Shown here: in pieces, positions 53,535-64,000 of the stretch
Numbering within the stretch: position 1 is the first letter of the stretch
Layout of the letters: each line of letters starts with the position of its first letter
Assembly: GCA_033032865.1 (NCBI GenBank)
Contig: JAWHQI010000148.1
Location: 3,367,501-3,431,500, forward strand
Source: Dactylorhiza incarnata
Taxonomy: Eukaryota; Streptophyta; Magnoliopsida; Asparagales; Orchidaceae
Length of the DNA stretch: 64,000 nt
Reading direction: 5' to 3'
The notes under the pieces: model-generated
The model's database searches: none
Seen by the model: only the letters and a program-made list of their open reading frames with translations
What the model was told of the DNA's origin: nothing
Made by a program: the position numbers and the translations under genes

Positions 53535-55744
53535 AATTTTCCCTTTTGATAATAATAAATCTGCTTAGAAAGAATTCATTTAATTATAAGACTTGTGTTT
53601 ATAGTAAAGGGTAGGCATGATAGTACGAATATGCTCCCCTATATAAATACTCCCCCTATATGAGTGCTCCCCCTACGTCACAACATCATATGTATTTTAC
53701 TCCCCTTAAGTGTGAATTTCTTTCTTTCAACGTTATTCTCCCCCTTTTGGTATTATCAAAAGAGGGCGGAGAAAAGGGAAAGAGCATGATAAGGGTTTAG
53801 GACTTAGTGATACCAAATGAAGGTTTTGAATTACTTAGTTATTCTCTCCCTTTTGTAGGAGGTGTGGAGTAAGAATGAAGTATTTATTGGATAAGTAACC
53901 AATACCACTTGTTGGTAAAAAAGTACTTATGATTGAGCGAACAAGTAGTAAGGATAGTGGAAAGCAAGTTTCAAGATAAATAAACATCATTATTGGAATT
54001 TGAAGTATAGTAAATGAGTACGAGTTTTGTTTTAGTAGAAAATAGATGTTTTAGTAATTTAAGTCAAAGAGCAAAATATCATTTATTATCAAAATATTTG
54101 TTTGAAAATAAGCAAGAGTGAGTATTCAAGGCGTAGCAGAATATAATAAACATCCTTATTAAACTTTGTAATTATAGAAAATAAATAAGAGTGGTAGTTT
54201 TTCAAATAAGATGTTTGTGATTTTGGAATACAAGATATGCTTTTAGTGGACAAAAAATAATTTAAGCATGATTTTACTTTATCAAAACAAGATTCGAAAC
54301 TATAATGTGCTAAATTCACAATTCAAGTAAACTTATGCATTGTAGACATCATGCAAAGTTATCTAGTGCATTTACTAAGATTGTAGAAAAGACATGTAAA
54401 TATGCTTTAAAGTCCAATACTCATGAGTATAAGCTTTATAAGAGATAATGATGTGTACAAGTAGTATTTTTGATAGGAGTATGCAAATGATTTAATCAAA
54501 ACACATGACATGTATAATGAAATAAACGCAACATTATTGAAATGCGTTCTTAGAATTACTTTCACCCACAAAGCTACATTTGATTTCAATGCTCATAGAA
54601 ATAGTACAACTCCCAAGGTGCTCTACACACTCAATGCTCATTAAGACTTATCAAGGTGCAAAGTAGTGCTTGGGGGATCACTTATATTTGATCTTTTCTT
54701 TTATTTATTGTGATCAGGTGTACAAGAAGAAGTGTATAAAAGAATTTGCACAAGACACTTTACAATTCTCTCCAAGGTGCTCAACCTCATGATGTTCATT
54801 AAGACTTATCAGGAGGGTGAGTAGTGCATGGTGGAGATATCATTGTCAAATAATCATTTGAATTTTGGTTTGGGACAAAGTTCTCTGAATTCGCTTATTT
54901 TTGCAAACATAACATTTTTTATTTTTAAAAATTACACTTCTTCAAATATGAGTGCATGAAAAAAGATTTTTATTAGGTATGGGTAAACTAAGCACACATC
55001 TAATAATGTTAAGTTGTTACACTACACAATCATGCAAGAGTAAGATTAAAATCATATGTAGATTATCAAATAGGTTAGTGAATAAATCATTATCAAATTT
55101 AAAACAATACTCATACTTATAGGCATGTTAAGCACTTCTACACATGATTTATTTAATCAATTTTATTGCACATTATAAGATAATGTTCAAGGCATGACAC
55201 AAAATAATGTTTTAAGATATTTGAAATAGAGAATTTTCATTATATTTTAATCTTGAAAAGATAGCACAAATCACCCTTGAAAAACATTTCAATAAGTAGT
55301 ATGCAGTTTTTATAATTTTTGTTTTAACTTTTGAAGACAAAATTTAAGACAAATTAATGACATATTTTGGTGGTTTTACTTGATTTTTCAATTTTGTAGT
55401 TGATTTTAAAAATATGTTTTTGTTTGTTTTTTACTTATTTTATATAAATTTTTTTATTTTGAGCATTTAGAAAATAACAAGAAATAATCAGAAATATAGA
55501 ACATTAGGAATAATTGAGAAATTCAAGATTTTATACTATCGTCAGCCGTAACATACTAACGCCGCGCGATAGTAACAGAAGTGGTATTTCTTAGAAAAAA
55601 ATGTCTGATTTTGACATTTTTTTGCCTGTTTGTGTTTGTTCAGGGTAAGGGCTATGTAGTGGAGCCAAGATATCAGACAAGCATACCACCACGAAGGAGG
55701 ATTATCGTATTAAATTAAGACATCCAAGACCCCTAATTCTAGTC
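53535..55744 (-). other. 3' noncoding region of Sire-L
   Basis: AT-rich, no ORF worth naming. PPT-like runs at 53544-53550 and 53733-53744 (minus AAAAGGGGGAGAA). A block at 54600-54850 ('aaggtgct', 'ttaagacttatcaagg', 'gtagtgcttggggga') is the inverse of 61660-61745 in Sire-R. Confidence 0.7.
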
Positions 55745-56899
55745 TAAGTAAAGAAATCTTGCATCGGGTAGAGGCTTGGTAAAAATATCAGCAAGTTGAG
55801 ATTCAGTTCCTATAAAGTTTACATGAACATGTTCCTTTGTATGTAATCTCTAATGAAATGATGTCTTACGTCTATATGTTTGGATCTTGAGTGATGGACA
55901 AGGTTTTTTATTAGGTCAATAATACTCTTCTTGTCACATTTTAATTCAATATTGGTTAGATGAACTCCGAAGTCTAATAAGGTTTGAGTCATCCATAATG
56001 CTTGTGCACAACAACTTCCTAGTGCGATATATGCGGCCTCAGTGGTGGAGAGGGCAACCGAATTTTGTTTTCTACATGACCATACAACTAGTAAAAGGCC
56101 TAAGAAATGGCATGTGCCACTAGTGCTTTTCCTATCTAAAGAACACCCCGCATAATCAGAATCAGAATAACCATGTAAAATAAAAGAATCATTATTTAGG
56201 TACCATAGACCTAATCTTGATGTTCTAATTAAGTGCCTAAATATTCATTTTACCGCTTTTAAATGAGATTCTTTTGGATTAGCTTGAAATCTAGCGCATA
56301 AACATACGACAAACATAATGTGGGGTCTAGAAGCACACAAGTACAAAAGGGATCCTATCATTCATCTATACAAAGTTTGATCAATTGAGATTCCGACTTC
56401 ATCTTTTCCTAATTTTAGTGATGCGCTCATTGGAGTATTAGCCAGCTTTAAGTTTTCAAATCCAAGCCGTTTTAGCATATCATGTACATATTTAGTTTTT
56501 CAAATTCCCCTCCAGGATCCGAGCGAATGCATTTGATTTTTAAATCTAACTCATTTTGAGTACGATTACATAATTTTGTGAATTCAGAAAACGCATCGGA
56601 TTTGGAGGTAAGAAATAATGTCCAAGTAAATCTAGAATAATCATTAATCAACACAAATGTATACTTTCTACCTCTTAGACTAAAAGTACTAATTGGTCCA
56701 AATAGATCCATGTGAATTAGTTGTAAAGATTTAGTGGTGGACATTTCATTTTTATTTTTGAATGAAGTTTTAGAGAATCTTACCTTTTGGCATGGCGGGC
56801 ATTAAGAAGATAAGTTTCCATTAAGCGTTGGTAAACCTCTTATTATTTTATTTTTTGACAATTTTAAAATCAACTTGGTGCTAGAGTGACCAAGACGCC
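55745..56899 (-). pseudogene. Integrase start joined to RT end and RNase H (Sire-L)
   Basis: 'RRLGHSSTKLI' (56899-56867), then 'LIHMDLFGPIS' and 'YSRFTWTLFLTSKSD' of integrase up to 'RSDPGGEFE' at about 56510. The next residues belong to the RT end. Then 'TPMSASLKLGKDE', RNase H 'DSDYAGCSLDRKSTSG', 'LSTTEAAYIALGSCCAQALWM' and 'HHSRSKHIDVRHHFIRDYI'. Compared with Sire-R about 1.45 kb is missing at the junction. Stops are frequent. Confidence 0.82.
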
Positions 56900-57039
56900 T
56901 GTACAACCCTCATATTTGCCGAGCTGGTATGACCCAACGCAGATGGGGCCGAAGTGGAGAAAATAGTTGTGGCGCAGTAGATCGACCAGTTGGAAGTCAC
57001 CAAACCAAAAAAAGAAGGCCCGGGGGGGCAGACTTCCTC

Positions 57040-57300
57040 ACATCGATGAGTGGACCTTGGGTCCACTCGCCTAAGGCCCCGGGCGAGTGAACCAATAGTC
57101 CACTCGCCCTAGTGGGGGGCGAGTGGACCATAGGTCCACTCGCCCGAAGTGGGGGGCGAGTGGACCTATGGTCCACTCGCCCCAGGCATGTCGGAGGGTA
57201 GACCATATGTCCACTCGCCCCGAAAAAGTGGACCTATGGTCCACTCGCCCGGTTAGCTGAGTGGACCAGGAGTTCCACTCGCCCAGTTCGGGTGGTGGAT
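57040..57300 (+). repeat. Inverted-repeat array in Gyp2 U3
   Basis: GGCGAGTGGACC and its complement GGTCCACTCGCC, 3 bases apart, form perfect 27-bp dyads at 57118-57144 and 57155-57181. Degraded copies lie at 57058-57115 and 57190-57320. Confidence 0.92.
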
Positions 57301-57453
57301 CTTGGTCCACTCACCCGAGCCCCAGCAAGGGGGGGAGTGGTTGTCTCATCTCCCACTCGCCCCCCCCCCCCCCTCCTATTCTGGTCGTTCAGGTTTGTTG
57401 TTGAGCTGCGGATAGCAGAATCTTGTCTATACGCCGCCTAATTTTGGGAAGTC

Positions 57454-57461
57454 TATAAATA
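57454..57461 (+). promoter_or_regulatory. TATA box of Gyp2 LTR
   Basis: TATAAATA in 'gtctataaatagaccctc', about 350 bp before the LTR end and downstream of the dyad array. Confidence 0.7.
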
Positions 57462-57811
57462 GACCCTCATGGGAACCTTGGGAAGGGTTGGTCTCCCCTC
57501 TCCCTTGCGTGTGTCTTGTGAGCAAGCACTCCACCCGCCTATCAGTTGAGGTTGACGGTGAGGTGATCCTTAGTGCCCTCCAAGGTGCCCAGGCTCAGCA
57601 TTGGCTTGGGAGGGGAAGCTCTCTTTGAACTTTCGGGTGTGTGGTGGGACCTCCTCACTGCAGCTTAAGGGGTCAATTTTAAGTTCCAAGTGTTCTTAGG
57701 TGCAAGGTCCTTCGGTTCTCAGCAACTAGTCAAGGTTCTAGCTCAGGTCAAGTAAGGGTCAGCTGCATACCCGTTGCGAACATCAAGACCGGTTCTCTGG
57801 TTTTAACATTC

Positions 57812-57824
57812 TGGTGCGGTGAGC
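57812..57824 (+). other. Primer binding site of Gyp2
   Basis: TGGTGCGGTGAGC, 3 nt after the LTR, identical to the Gyp1 PBS. Confidence 0.75.
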
Positions 57825-57862
57825 GTGGAAGCAGCTAGTTTGGAAAGCTTTGAGCAAGTCTC

Positions 57863-58090
57863 ATGGCTGGAAGCGATGAGTCGGGGAACTCGCCCCCTAC
57901 TAGTGAGTACGGGAAGAAGGGTTACTTCGATGAGTTCAGGAAGTCGATCCTGGAACTCTTGCGGGTCGCACTCCCTCCTCGGGGTGTGTGCTCGACACCA
58001 CCAACACCCGTGCTCGCCTCGCCATCTTTGATGGAGACAAAGCAAGCACGTCAGCAAGGGAAGGGGCCAGCCTCGGAGAACTTATCATCC
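57863..58090 (+). pseudogene. N-terminal fragment of Gyp2 gag
   Basis: ATG at 57863 (MAGSDESGNSPPTSEYG). 'YFDEFRKSILELLRVAL' aligns with 'MFADFWREVLDTFGLAV' of Gyp1 gag. After about 50-70 codons the homology ends and the open frame runs on into Sire-R sequence ('LVAKNEELELWHRRIGHS'), so the junction lies at roughly 58050-58110. Confidence 0.65.
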
Positions 58091-58099
58091 ACTAATCTA

Positions 58100-60770
58100 C
58101 GATGCTTAGTAGCAAAAAATGAGGAGCTAGAACTTTGGCATCGTAGGATCGGTCATTCCGGGAGCAAATTAATAGACAAACTATCAAAAAAACCTAATAC
58201 GTGGTCTTCCACAATTAAATGGTAGTTTGACTTCTTTATGTACTTCGTGCCAAAAGTGCAAGTTCTCCAAATCATCTTTCAAAAGCAACCCTGACATTAC
58301 CACTTCTAGGCCACTATAGTTAATTCACATTGATCTTTTTGGTCCTATTAGTACGTGTAGTATAGGAGGTAAACTGTATACTTTTGTATTGATAGATGAC
58401 TATTCACGACTATCTTGGACTGTCTTTTTGGCTTCCAAATTTGATGCTTTTTCTGAATTCTCTATCCTATGCACTAAAGTTCAAAGCGAAATAGATTTAA
58501 AAATAAAACGCATAAGGTCAGATCATGGGGGAAAATTTGAGAATGAAAACTTTACAAATTTTTGTAACACCTTAGGAATTTGACATGAGTTTTCCGCTCC
58601 ACGCACTCCATAGCAAAATGGAGTAGTGGAAAGGAAAAAATCGGACTTTGCAAGAATTGGATCGCACTATGCTATCCGAGTACGGTTTGCCCCGATATTT
58701 ATGTGCTGACGCTATCAACACTACATGATATGTGATGAACAGGACCATGATTCGCCCTATCTTGAAGCGTACTCCATATGAGCTATATATTGATAAAAAG
58801 CTGAATGTCTCATATTTTAAGGTTTTTGGTTGCCCATGTTTCATTCTAAACACCAAGGATCACTTAGGAAAATTCGATGAAAAATTTGACCAAGGCATAT
58901 TTTTAGGATTCTCTTCCATGAGTCGTGCCTATAGAGTCTACAACAGAAGAACCTCGGTAGTTGAAGAATCGATTCATGTGCATTTTAATGAAAATACACC
59001 AAATCCTGAAGTTGAATTAATTAGAGTAATGATGGAGATGTTATACATCTGGAAGATGAGGAAGTGGAGAAAGAGGAAGAAGTAAATGATCAAACTCATG
59101 TTGAAGGATATAAGCCTCCAATCACTCTAAACTTTTTAAGACAACATCCACGAGAACTAGTGATTGGAGAGCCTTCACATTGGGTTAGGACTCACTCAAC
59201 TTTGCATGAATCTTCTCAAACTTATGCTTCATAACTGAAATAGAACCCAAGAATATTTCGTAAGCACTAGATGATGAATCTTGGTTCTTAGCCATGAACG
59301 AGGAGTTAAACCAATTTGAGCGAAATAAAGTATGGATGTTCGTGGAGCGTCCTAGTAACCATCCGATAATTGGCTTAAAGTGGATACATAAAAATAAACT
59401 TGATGGTGAGTCTAGGATAATGAGAAATAAGGCACGGTTGGTTGCTCAAGTCTACTCACAAATCGAAGGCGTTGACTTTGAAGAGTCCTTCGCACCGGTT
59501 GCACGTCTTGAGTCCATTAGGATGTTTCTTGCATTTGCAAGTTTTAAACGAAAAAAATTATATCAAATGGACGTCAAAAGTGTCTTCCTAAATGGTTATA
59601 TTAAGGAGGAAGTGTATGTTGAGCAACCACCCGGTTTTAAGAGCGGTGATCACCCAAATCATGTCTTCAAACTAGTGAAAGCCTTGTACGCTCTAAATAA
59701 AGCACCCCGTGCTTAGTATGATAGACTTATGACCTTCCTTTTAAAACATGGTTTTAAGATGGGGAGTGCGGATACGACGTTATTTGTAAAGCATAGTGAT
59801 TTCGATCTAATTATATTGCAAATTTATGTATATGATATAATTTTTGGTGCCACCAATGAAACTCTATGTAATGAAATTGTTCAAGTGATGCAAACTGAAT
59901 TTGAAATGAGTTTGGTAGGTGAATTAACATATTTTTTAGGCTTTCAGATTTTTCAAAATACTGATGGAATTTTTATATGTCAATCGAAATACATAAAAAA
60001 CATGCTTAAGCGATTCAGTTTTGAAAATTTGAAATAAGCAAAAACTCCAATGAGCGCATCACTAAAGCTTGGAAAGGATGAAAGTGGCATTTAGGTGGAT
60101 CAAACAATCTTTAGAGGTATGATTGGATCACTCCTGTATCTAAGTGCATCTAGACCTGATATTATGTTTGCGGTGTGCCTTTGTGCTAGATATTAAGCTA
60201 ATCCTAAAGAATCTCATCTAAAAGTTGTTAAACATATCTTTAGGTATCTCATAGGCACCCCAAATCTTGGTCTTTGGTATCCACACAGCACCGACATCAC
60301 TCTCCATGGGTAATCATACTCGGATTATGCTGGATGTTCCCTTGATCGTAAGAGCATGAGTGGCACTTATCACTTCCTTGGTCCGGCATTAGTTTCATGG
60401 TCGAGTAGGAAACAAAATTATGTTGCCTCTCTACTATCGAGGTCGAGTATATAGCCTTAGGAAGTTGTTGTACTCAAGCACTTTGGATGTCACAAACATT
60501 AGAAGACTTCGGTCTAAGCATTAAGAATGTTGAACTCAGGTATGACAACAAAAGTGTCATAGACTTGATGAACAATCTGGTTCACCACTCTCATTCCAAA
60601 CATATTGATGTACGTCATCACTTTATTCGAGATCACATAAAGAATGAGAATGTGAGAGTAATCTTTATTGGGACTGACTATTAGCTTGCAGATATATTTA
60701 CCAAACCCCTTCCTGACGCTCGATTTTCTCTACTTTGCTTAGAATTGGGGGTTTTGGATTTTTCAACATA
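58100..60770 (+). pseudogene. Pol remnant of Sire-R (integrase, RT, RNase H), active site changed
   Basis: 'ELWHRRIGHSGSKLIDKL' (58130), integrase 'FVLIDDYSRLSWTVFLASK' and 'RSDHGGKFENENF' (to 58580), then 'QNGVVERKK' with the Glu. 58732-59085 has 'YFKVFGCPCFILN'. RT (59294-60037) has '[10 protein letters not shown]', '[18 protein letters not shown]' and 'QIYVYDIIFG', where YVDD reads YVYD, so one catalytic Asp is lost. RNase H has 'YSDYAGCSLDRKSMSG', then further frames to 'IFTKP'-like text at 60700. At least ten stops or frameshifts. Confidence 0.85.
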
Positions 60771-62613
60771 ATTATCATGTACTGTAACTGATGTTTCTGC
60801 TTACAATCGTAATTGGATGTAATTAGAAGCAAAAACTATCAAAATCTGGACTATTTTCCCGAGAAATCGTGTTATGTTACTTACCGTCGGGCGTTAGTCT
60901 TACCGCCGTCGGTAGCTGTTCTTAATGTATTCATCAATTTCTCTTCTAATTTTTTATTTTTTATTTCTCCTGTACTTCTGTCTGTTTTTAGTTTCTTTCA
61001 AGTTTTTTGTTATAACCAAAAACACATAAAAACCCGAAAACCCCAAAATCACAAAAACATGTTTTTTTTTTCTTATTGCTGTGTGTTTATCTTTTGAAAA
61101 AAACTTAAAAACCACTGAAAATGCTCATGCTAAAGGGGCATACATGACATGAAATTGAAGCTCCATGATTACATACTCTGTCTGATTTATAAGTTCCAAT
61201 TCTTGTATACATTGTATGTCTTCTTCATGATATGTCATAATCTAAAGGTAGCCACTACTTAGTGTTAAGTGATTAGTAATGTATGTTTAATATGCATCTA
61301 AGTATGTGTGAGAATTTAGGCTAGACAATGATTATGCACATCCACACATCCTTAGAAAATGCACTCAAGTAGAAATCCAAATGCTTACATGATATAACTC
61401 GTGATATTGTGTCTAACAATCAAGTAATGACTTGATAAATCAATATCACGATACTCATCTTAGCAATATTGGCATTGAACCGTGGGCAAAATTATATTGG
61501 TAAATGGGTTGTGTATATGAGTTAAAGTGTATTTATCTATGTGGGTAGATTTCGTTTGATTTGGGAACCTTGTCTAGAAGAAAGAAAATGAAAATGAAAA
61601 TTTTGATAGTGCTACAAATAATGAAAGTCATATATTGTCAATCTTATTGACAAGGATTTCCCCCAAGCACTACTCACTCCTCCTGATAAGTCTTAATGAG
61701 CATTGTGAGGATGAGCACCTTGGTCAAAAGAATCGTTATGATCTTGTACCAACCCGGAACATGAATTAGTGCCCTAGTTCTATACTTTGTATCCGTGTAA
61801 GACTAACAAACATGACAAGATTTATCACTTCATTACTCTTATGTTAGCATATAGAATTATTGAGATATAGCTTGTAATAAAATTGATTTCACTTGATTCT
61901 ATTTCAATTGATGATACACAAACACATGTCATTGTTTAGTCTAACACTTCCATGCATAAGAATTGGACTTGAAATGCATTATCTATCTCTTGCACATTTG
62001 TACTAATACACGATTGGCTTTCATGACACATACGATGTTCCTTTGAATTAGTTTCCAAAATCTTGTGACATTGTGTGAAATTTCATGTGTATTCAGTCTC
62101 GTGATATGTGTCCAATTCATATATGTATTACCAAATTTTTAAATGCAAAACAGCTCAATTTTAAAGTGGTATTTTGACTTCCCCGTGCGTTTTGACCCAT
62201 ATCTTTTTAAAAATTTCTGATTTTCTTTCGGTCAACCCTTATTCCTATCATGATTTACTTGTATGTGTGCATTTATTCTTCAACGCCGCTGCATCTCTCA
62301 TATATTTATGTTAGTTTGATCTAGACCACCCCTTTTGCTAACATCAAAGGGGGAGAATAGAGAACATTCATGAGCTAATCACACACTAGCCATCTAGGGA
62401 AGTCACTTATCGGGAGAGATACTCTTATAGAGTGCACATCGATAGGTGGAGCACGCAGGTAGGGGGAGACATACTACTTTAGAGCAAGTTCACACTCTAT
62501 GATGGATCTTGATATATAAACATGTTCATGTTTCATTATTTTTATTGATTATACTATACCATGCTCTTAATGATAAGTATTGATTATATCTCATGAATGG
62601 GATTTGATATTAT
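60771..62613 (+). other. 3' noncoding region of Sire-R
   Basis: AT-rich. 'taccgtcgggcgttagtcttaccgccgtcggtagc'-like CG-rich words at about 60880-60915 echo the LTR. The inverse of the Sire-L block is at 61660-61745. An extra PPT-like 'catcaaagggggagaat' is at 62343-62359. Multiple PPT copies are known in Sireviruses. Confidence 0.7.
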
Positions 62614-62627
62614 CAAAAGGGGGAGTT
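62614..62627 (+). other. Polypurine tract of Sire-R
   Basis: 'caaaagggggagtt' directly before TGTTGAAACATGC. Confidence 0.88.
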
Positions 62628-64000
62628 TGTTGAAACATGCATTCTGCATCTCCTTAGTTTCACAATATCAAATCACATACTATATTTGATCATACATGTC
62701 TTGGGTATAGCGTGCAGGTTTACAGGTGTGAAGACGTCCAGAATTCCACTCTTTCTAACCTACCGTCGAGCGCTAGTCCTACCATCGGCACTAGCATATC
62801 GATGGGACTTGCTATCGAGGTGAAGGCAAATATCGACGTGAAGACTTGTGCGTCGAGATGATATCATCGAGAAGACTATCGTCGTGCGATAACCTACTGC
62901 GGGCGCTAACCATTGCGTCGAGACGAATGCCATATCATCTCAACGGTGTCGTCGAGAAGACTTATTGTATCGACAGATTCATCGAGAAGACTATCGCCGC
63001 GTGATAACCTACCATGGGCATTAACCATTGCGTCGAGATGAATGCCATATTGTCTCAATAGTGCCTTCGAGAAGACTTATTGTCTCGACGGATTCATCAA
63101 GAAGACTACTGTCGCGCGCTAGCCTGCCGCCATGTGCTAGCTCTATCGACGAGAAGATTATGTCAACGGGATGAATCTGTTGTCATTGAGAAGAACTCGA
63201 CGTGATTGCTACTGTACCGTGCTTGCTACCGCGCAGTGCTATCTATAGACAACAAGAGAATGTTTTCGGGCACCTTCTTGATTTGGTGTTGGACAGCTGG
63301 CAAAAGCGTGTAAAGATACTACCGCTGCGCGGTAACCCTACCGTCGGCGGTAACTCTAAATAATCAGCTATAAATGGTCTCGATTCTTTTACTGAATTAG
63401 AGACACACACACTTATGAGAATAGGGTTCCTCAGCCGCCTCTGGTGCAGAGAACCACCGTCTCCATGCAAGGAAAAGAAAGTTATCTCCCTCCCGCTCAA
63501 GTTTGATGATCTCCGAAGAGCAAAGTCTACAATGACCATCCGTAGTTGATCGAGTGCAAGAGAAATGATATTTAGAAGCATTGATCGCTCACCGCTCTAC
63601 AGAGGATCTTGTTGTTTGAGGGAGCAATAGTTTCTATCTCTTTCTTATTCAGTCTTTCATTTTTATCTTTGTTTTGTGTGAAGGAAAATCGACCGGGGAG
63701 GTCGTCGGAATCCAGGGAGGATTCCATAGGAAATCATCCTGGGTGGACGTCTAGATCTGGGAGATCTATCGGGGATCTAAGACCCTTACTGGGAGAAAGG
63801 TGAAGAGTGGCTCGAAGACTTTTCCTCAGCCAAACGACCTTGGTTTAGGGTCGATATAGAAAACCCAAAGTTGTCACATTCATTGCCTCCGATCTCCAGC
63901 GTCATGGAGATCTAAGTTTTTGTATAAACAAGGTCTTGTTATTCTTTGATATCTTGAGTCTATATTTCATTATATAACATATTGTGTTTTCCTGGAGAAA
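62628..64000 (+). repeat. 3' LTR of Sire-R, cut by the window end
   Basis: It starts TGTTGAAACATGCATTCTGC. U3 (62750-63350) has two units about 115 bp apart ('aaccattgcgtcgaga.gaatgccatat' at 62908 and 63023), many 'tcgagaagact' words, and dyads such as 'taccgctgcgcggta' and 'accgtcggcggt'. TATAAATG is at 63369-63376. No LTR end is seen before 64000. Confidence 0.8.
63369..63376 (+). promoter_or_regulatory. TATA box of Sire-R LTR
   Basis: TATAAATG in 'cagctataaatggtctcg', directly after the dyad-rich U3. Confidence 0.65.

Larger units (their letters stand above)
52182..56899 (-). mobile_element. Sire-L: Sirevirus-like copia remnant
   Basis: Minus-strand order: pre-integrase/integrase start (56899-56472), RT end and RNase H (56471-55745), 3' noncoding region, PPT, 3' LTR (53534-52182). 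It lacks its 5' half and most of integrase and RT. Its partner Sire-R (58091-64000) is the same family in the opposite direction. Confidence 0.8.
56900..57808 (+). repeat. Tat-type gypsy LTR (Gyp2, 909 bp)
   Basis: It starts TGTACAACCCTCATATTTGCC and ends 'ctctggttttaaca'. It shares both ends and inner blocks with the Gyp1 LTR (5343-6307). The TATA box TATAAATA is at 57454-57461. U3 contains an inverted-repeat array (57040-57300). A C14 run lies at 57360-57373. The left flank breaks the Sire-L coding sequence in 'RRLGHS'. Confidence 0.85.
58091..64000 (+). mobile_element. Sire-R: Sirevirus-like copia remnant, right end outside the window
   Basis: Pol from the pre-integrase region to RNase H, a 1.85-kb 3' noncoding region, PPT and the start of the 3' LTR. 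Gag and protease are missing; the element starts abruptly next to Gyp2. The coding region has many stops. It is the same family as Sire-L, in inverse orientation. Confidence 0.8.

Overview
This window is repeat-rich nuclear DNA of a flowering plant. No intact host gene, rRNA, tRNA or CRISPR array could be supported. Almost everything recognisable belongs to LTR retrotransposons: Ty3/gypsy of the Tat, Athila and chromovirus (Del/Tekay-like) types, and Ty1/copia including Sirevirus-like elements. The element mix and the pattern of insertions inside insertions indicate gene-poor, probably pericentromeric or interstitial heterochromatin. The species cannot be told from this sequence. Lineage names rest on protein motifs and terminal sequences read by eye, without a database search.

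Layout. 1-1135 is the 3' part of a copia LTR. 1136-1530 is a 96-bp tandem repeat with a C27 run. 1590-6307 is a minus-strand Tat-type gypsy element with gag, protease, a small piece of RNase H, integrase and a 5' LTR; its reverse transcriptase has been deleted. 6308-9115 holds a chromovirus LTR tip, an open 290-codon zinc-knuckle ORF, a PBS and an Athila-like LTR, all minus strand. 9420 to about 13840 is the integrase end and long 3' LTR of a Del/Tekay-like chromovirus; the LTR carries 158-bp and 152-bp tandem arrays. 15353-16427 and 24576-24740 are two halves of one 19-bp GC-rich minisatellite, split by Copia-Y (16428-24575). Copia-Y is young and nearly complete: its LTRs are 1082 bp each with three differences seen, the TSD is ACGAC, and PBS, PPT, gag and pol are present. 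A second 19-bp minisatellite lies at 25121-25590.

27230-52181 is a nest. Athila-C (plus strand; integrase, 3' region and LTR) was entered inside its LTR by Copia-A (30417-51353). Copia-A was then entered inside the TATA box of its own 3' LTR by Athila-A (39850-50620, minus strand, TSD AGTAT). Copia-A also contains a 434-bp near-perfect hairpin (38337-38770). It has lost integrase, RT and RNase H but keeps gag and a decayed extra 3' ORF.

52182-64000 holds two Sirevirus-like copia remnants facing each other head to head, separated by a Tat-type gypsy LTR with its PBS and the start of gag (56900 to about 58090).

How the parts relate: only Copia-Y looks recently mobile. The others show stop codons, frameshifts, deletions or lost RT active-site residues and could move only with help from elsewhere. 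The clearest pattern across families is that nearly every LTR has, just upstream of its TATA box, its own array of short CpG-containing inverted-repeat motifs. The window also has many G or C homopolymers of 12-37 bases. I saw no convincing new protein-coding system. The best leads are the LTR dyad arrays, the hairpin, the orphan zinc-knuckle ORF and the promoter-like segment before the extra ORF of Copia-A.
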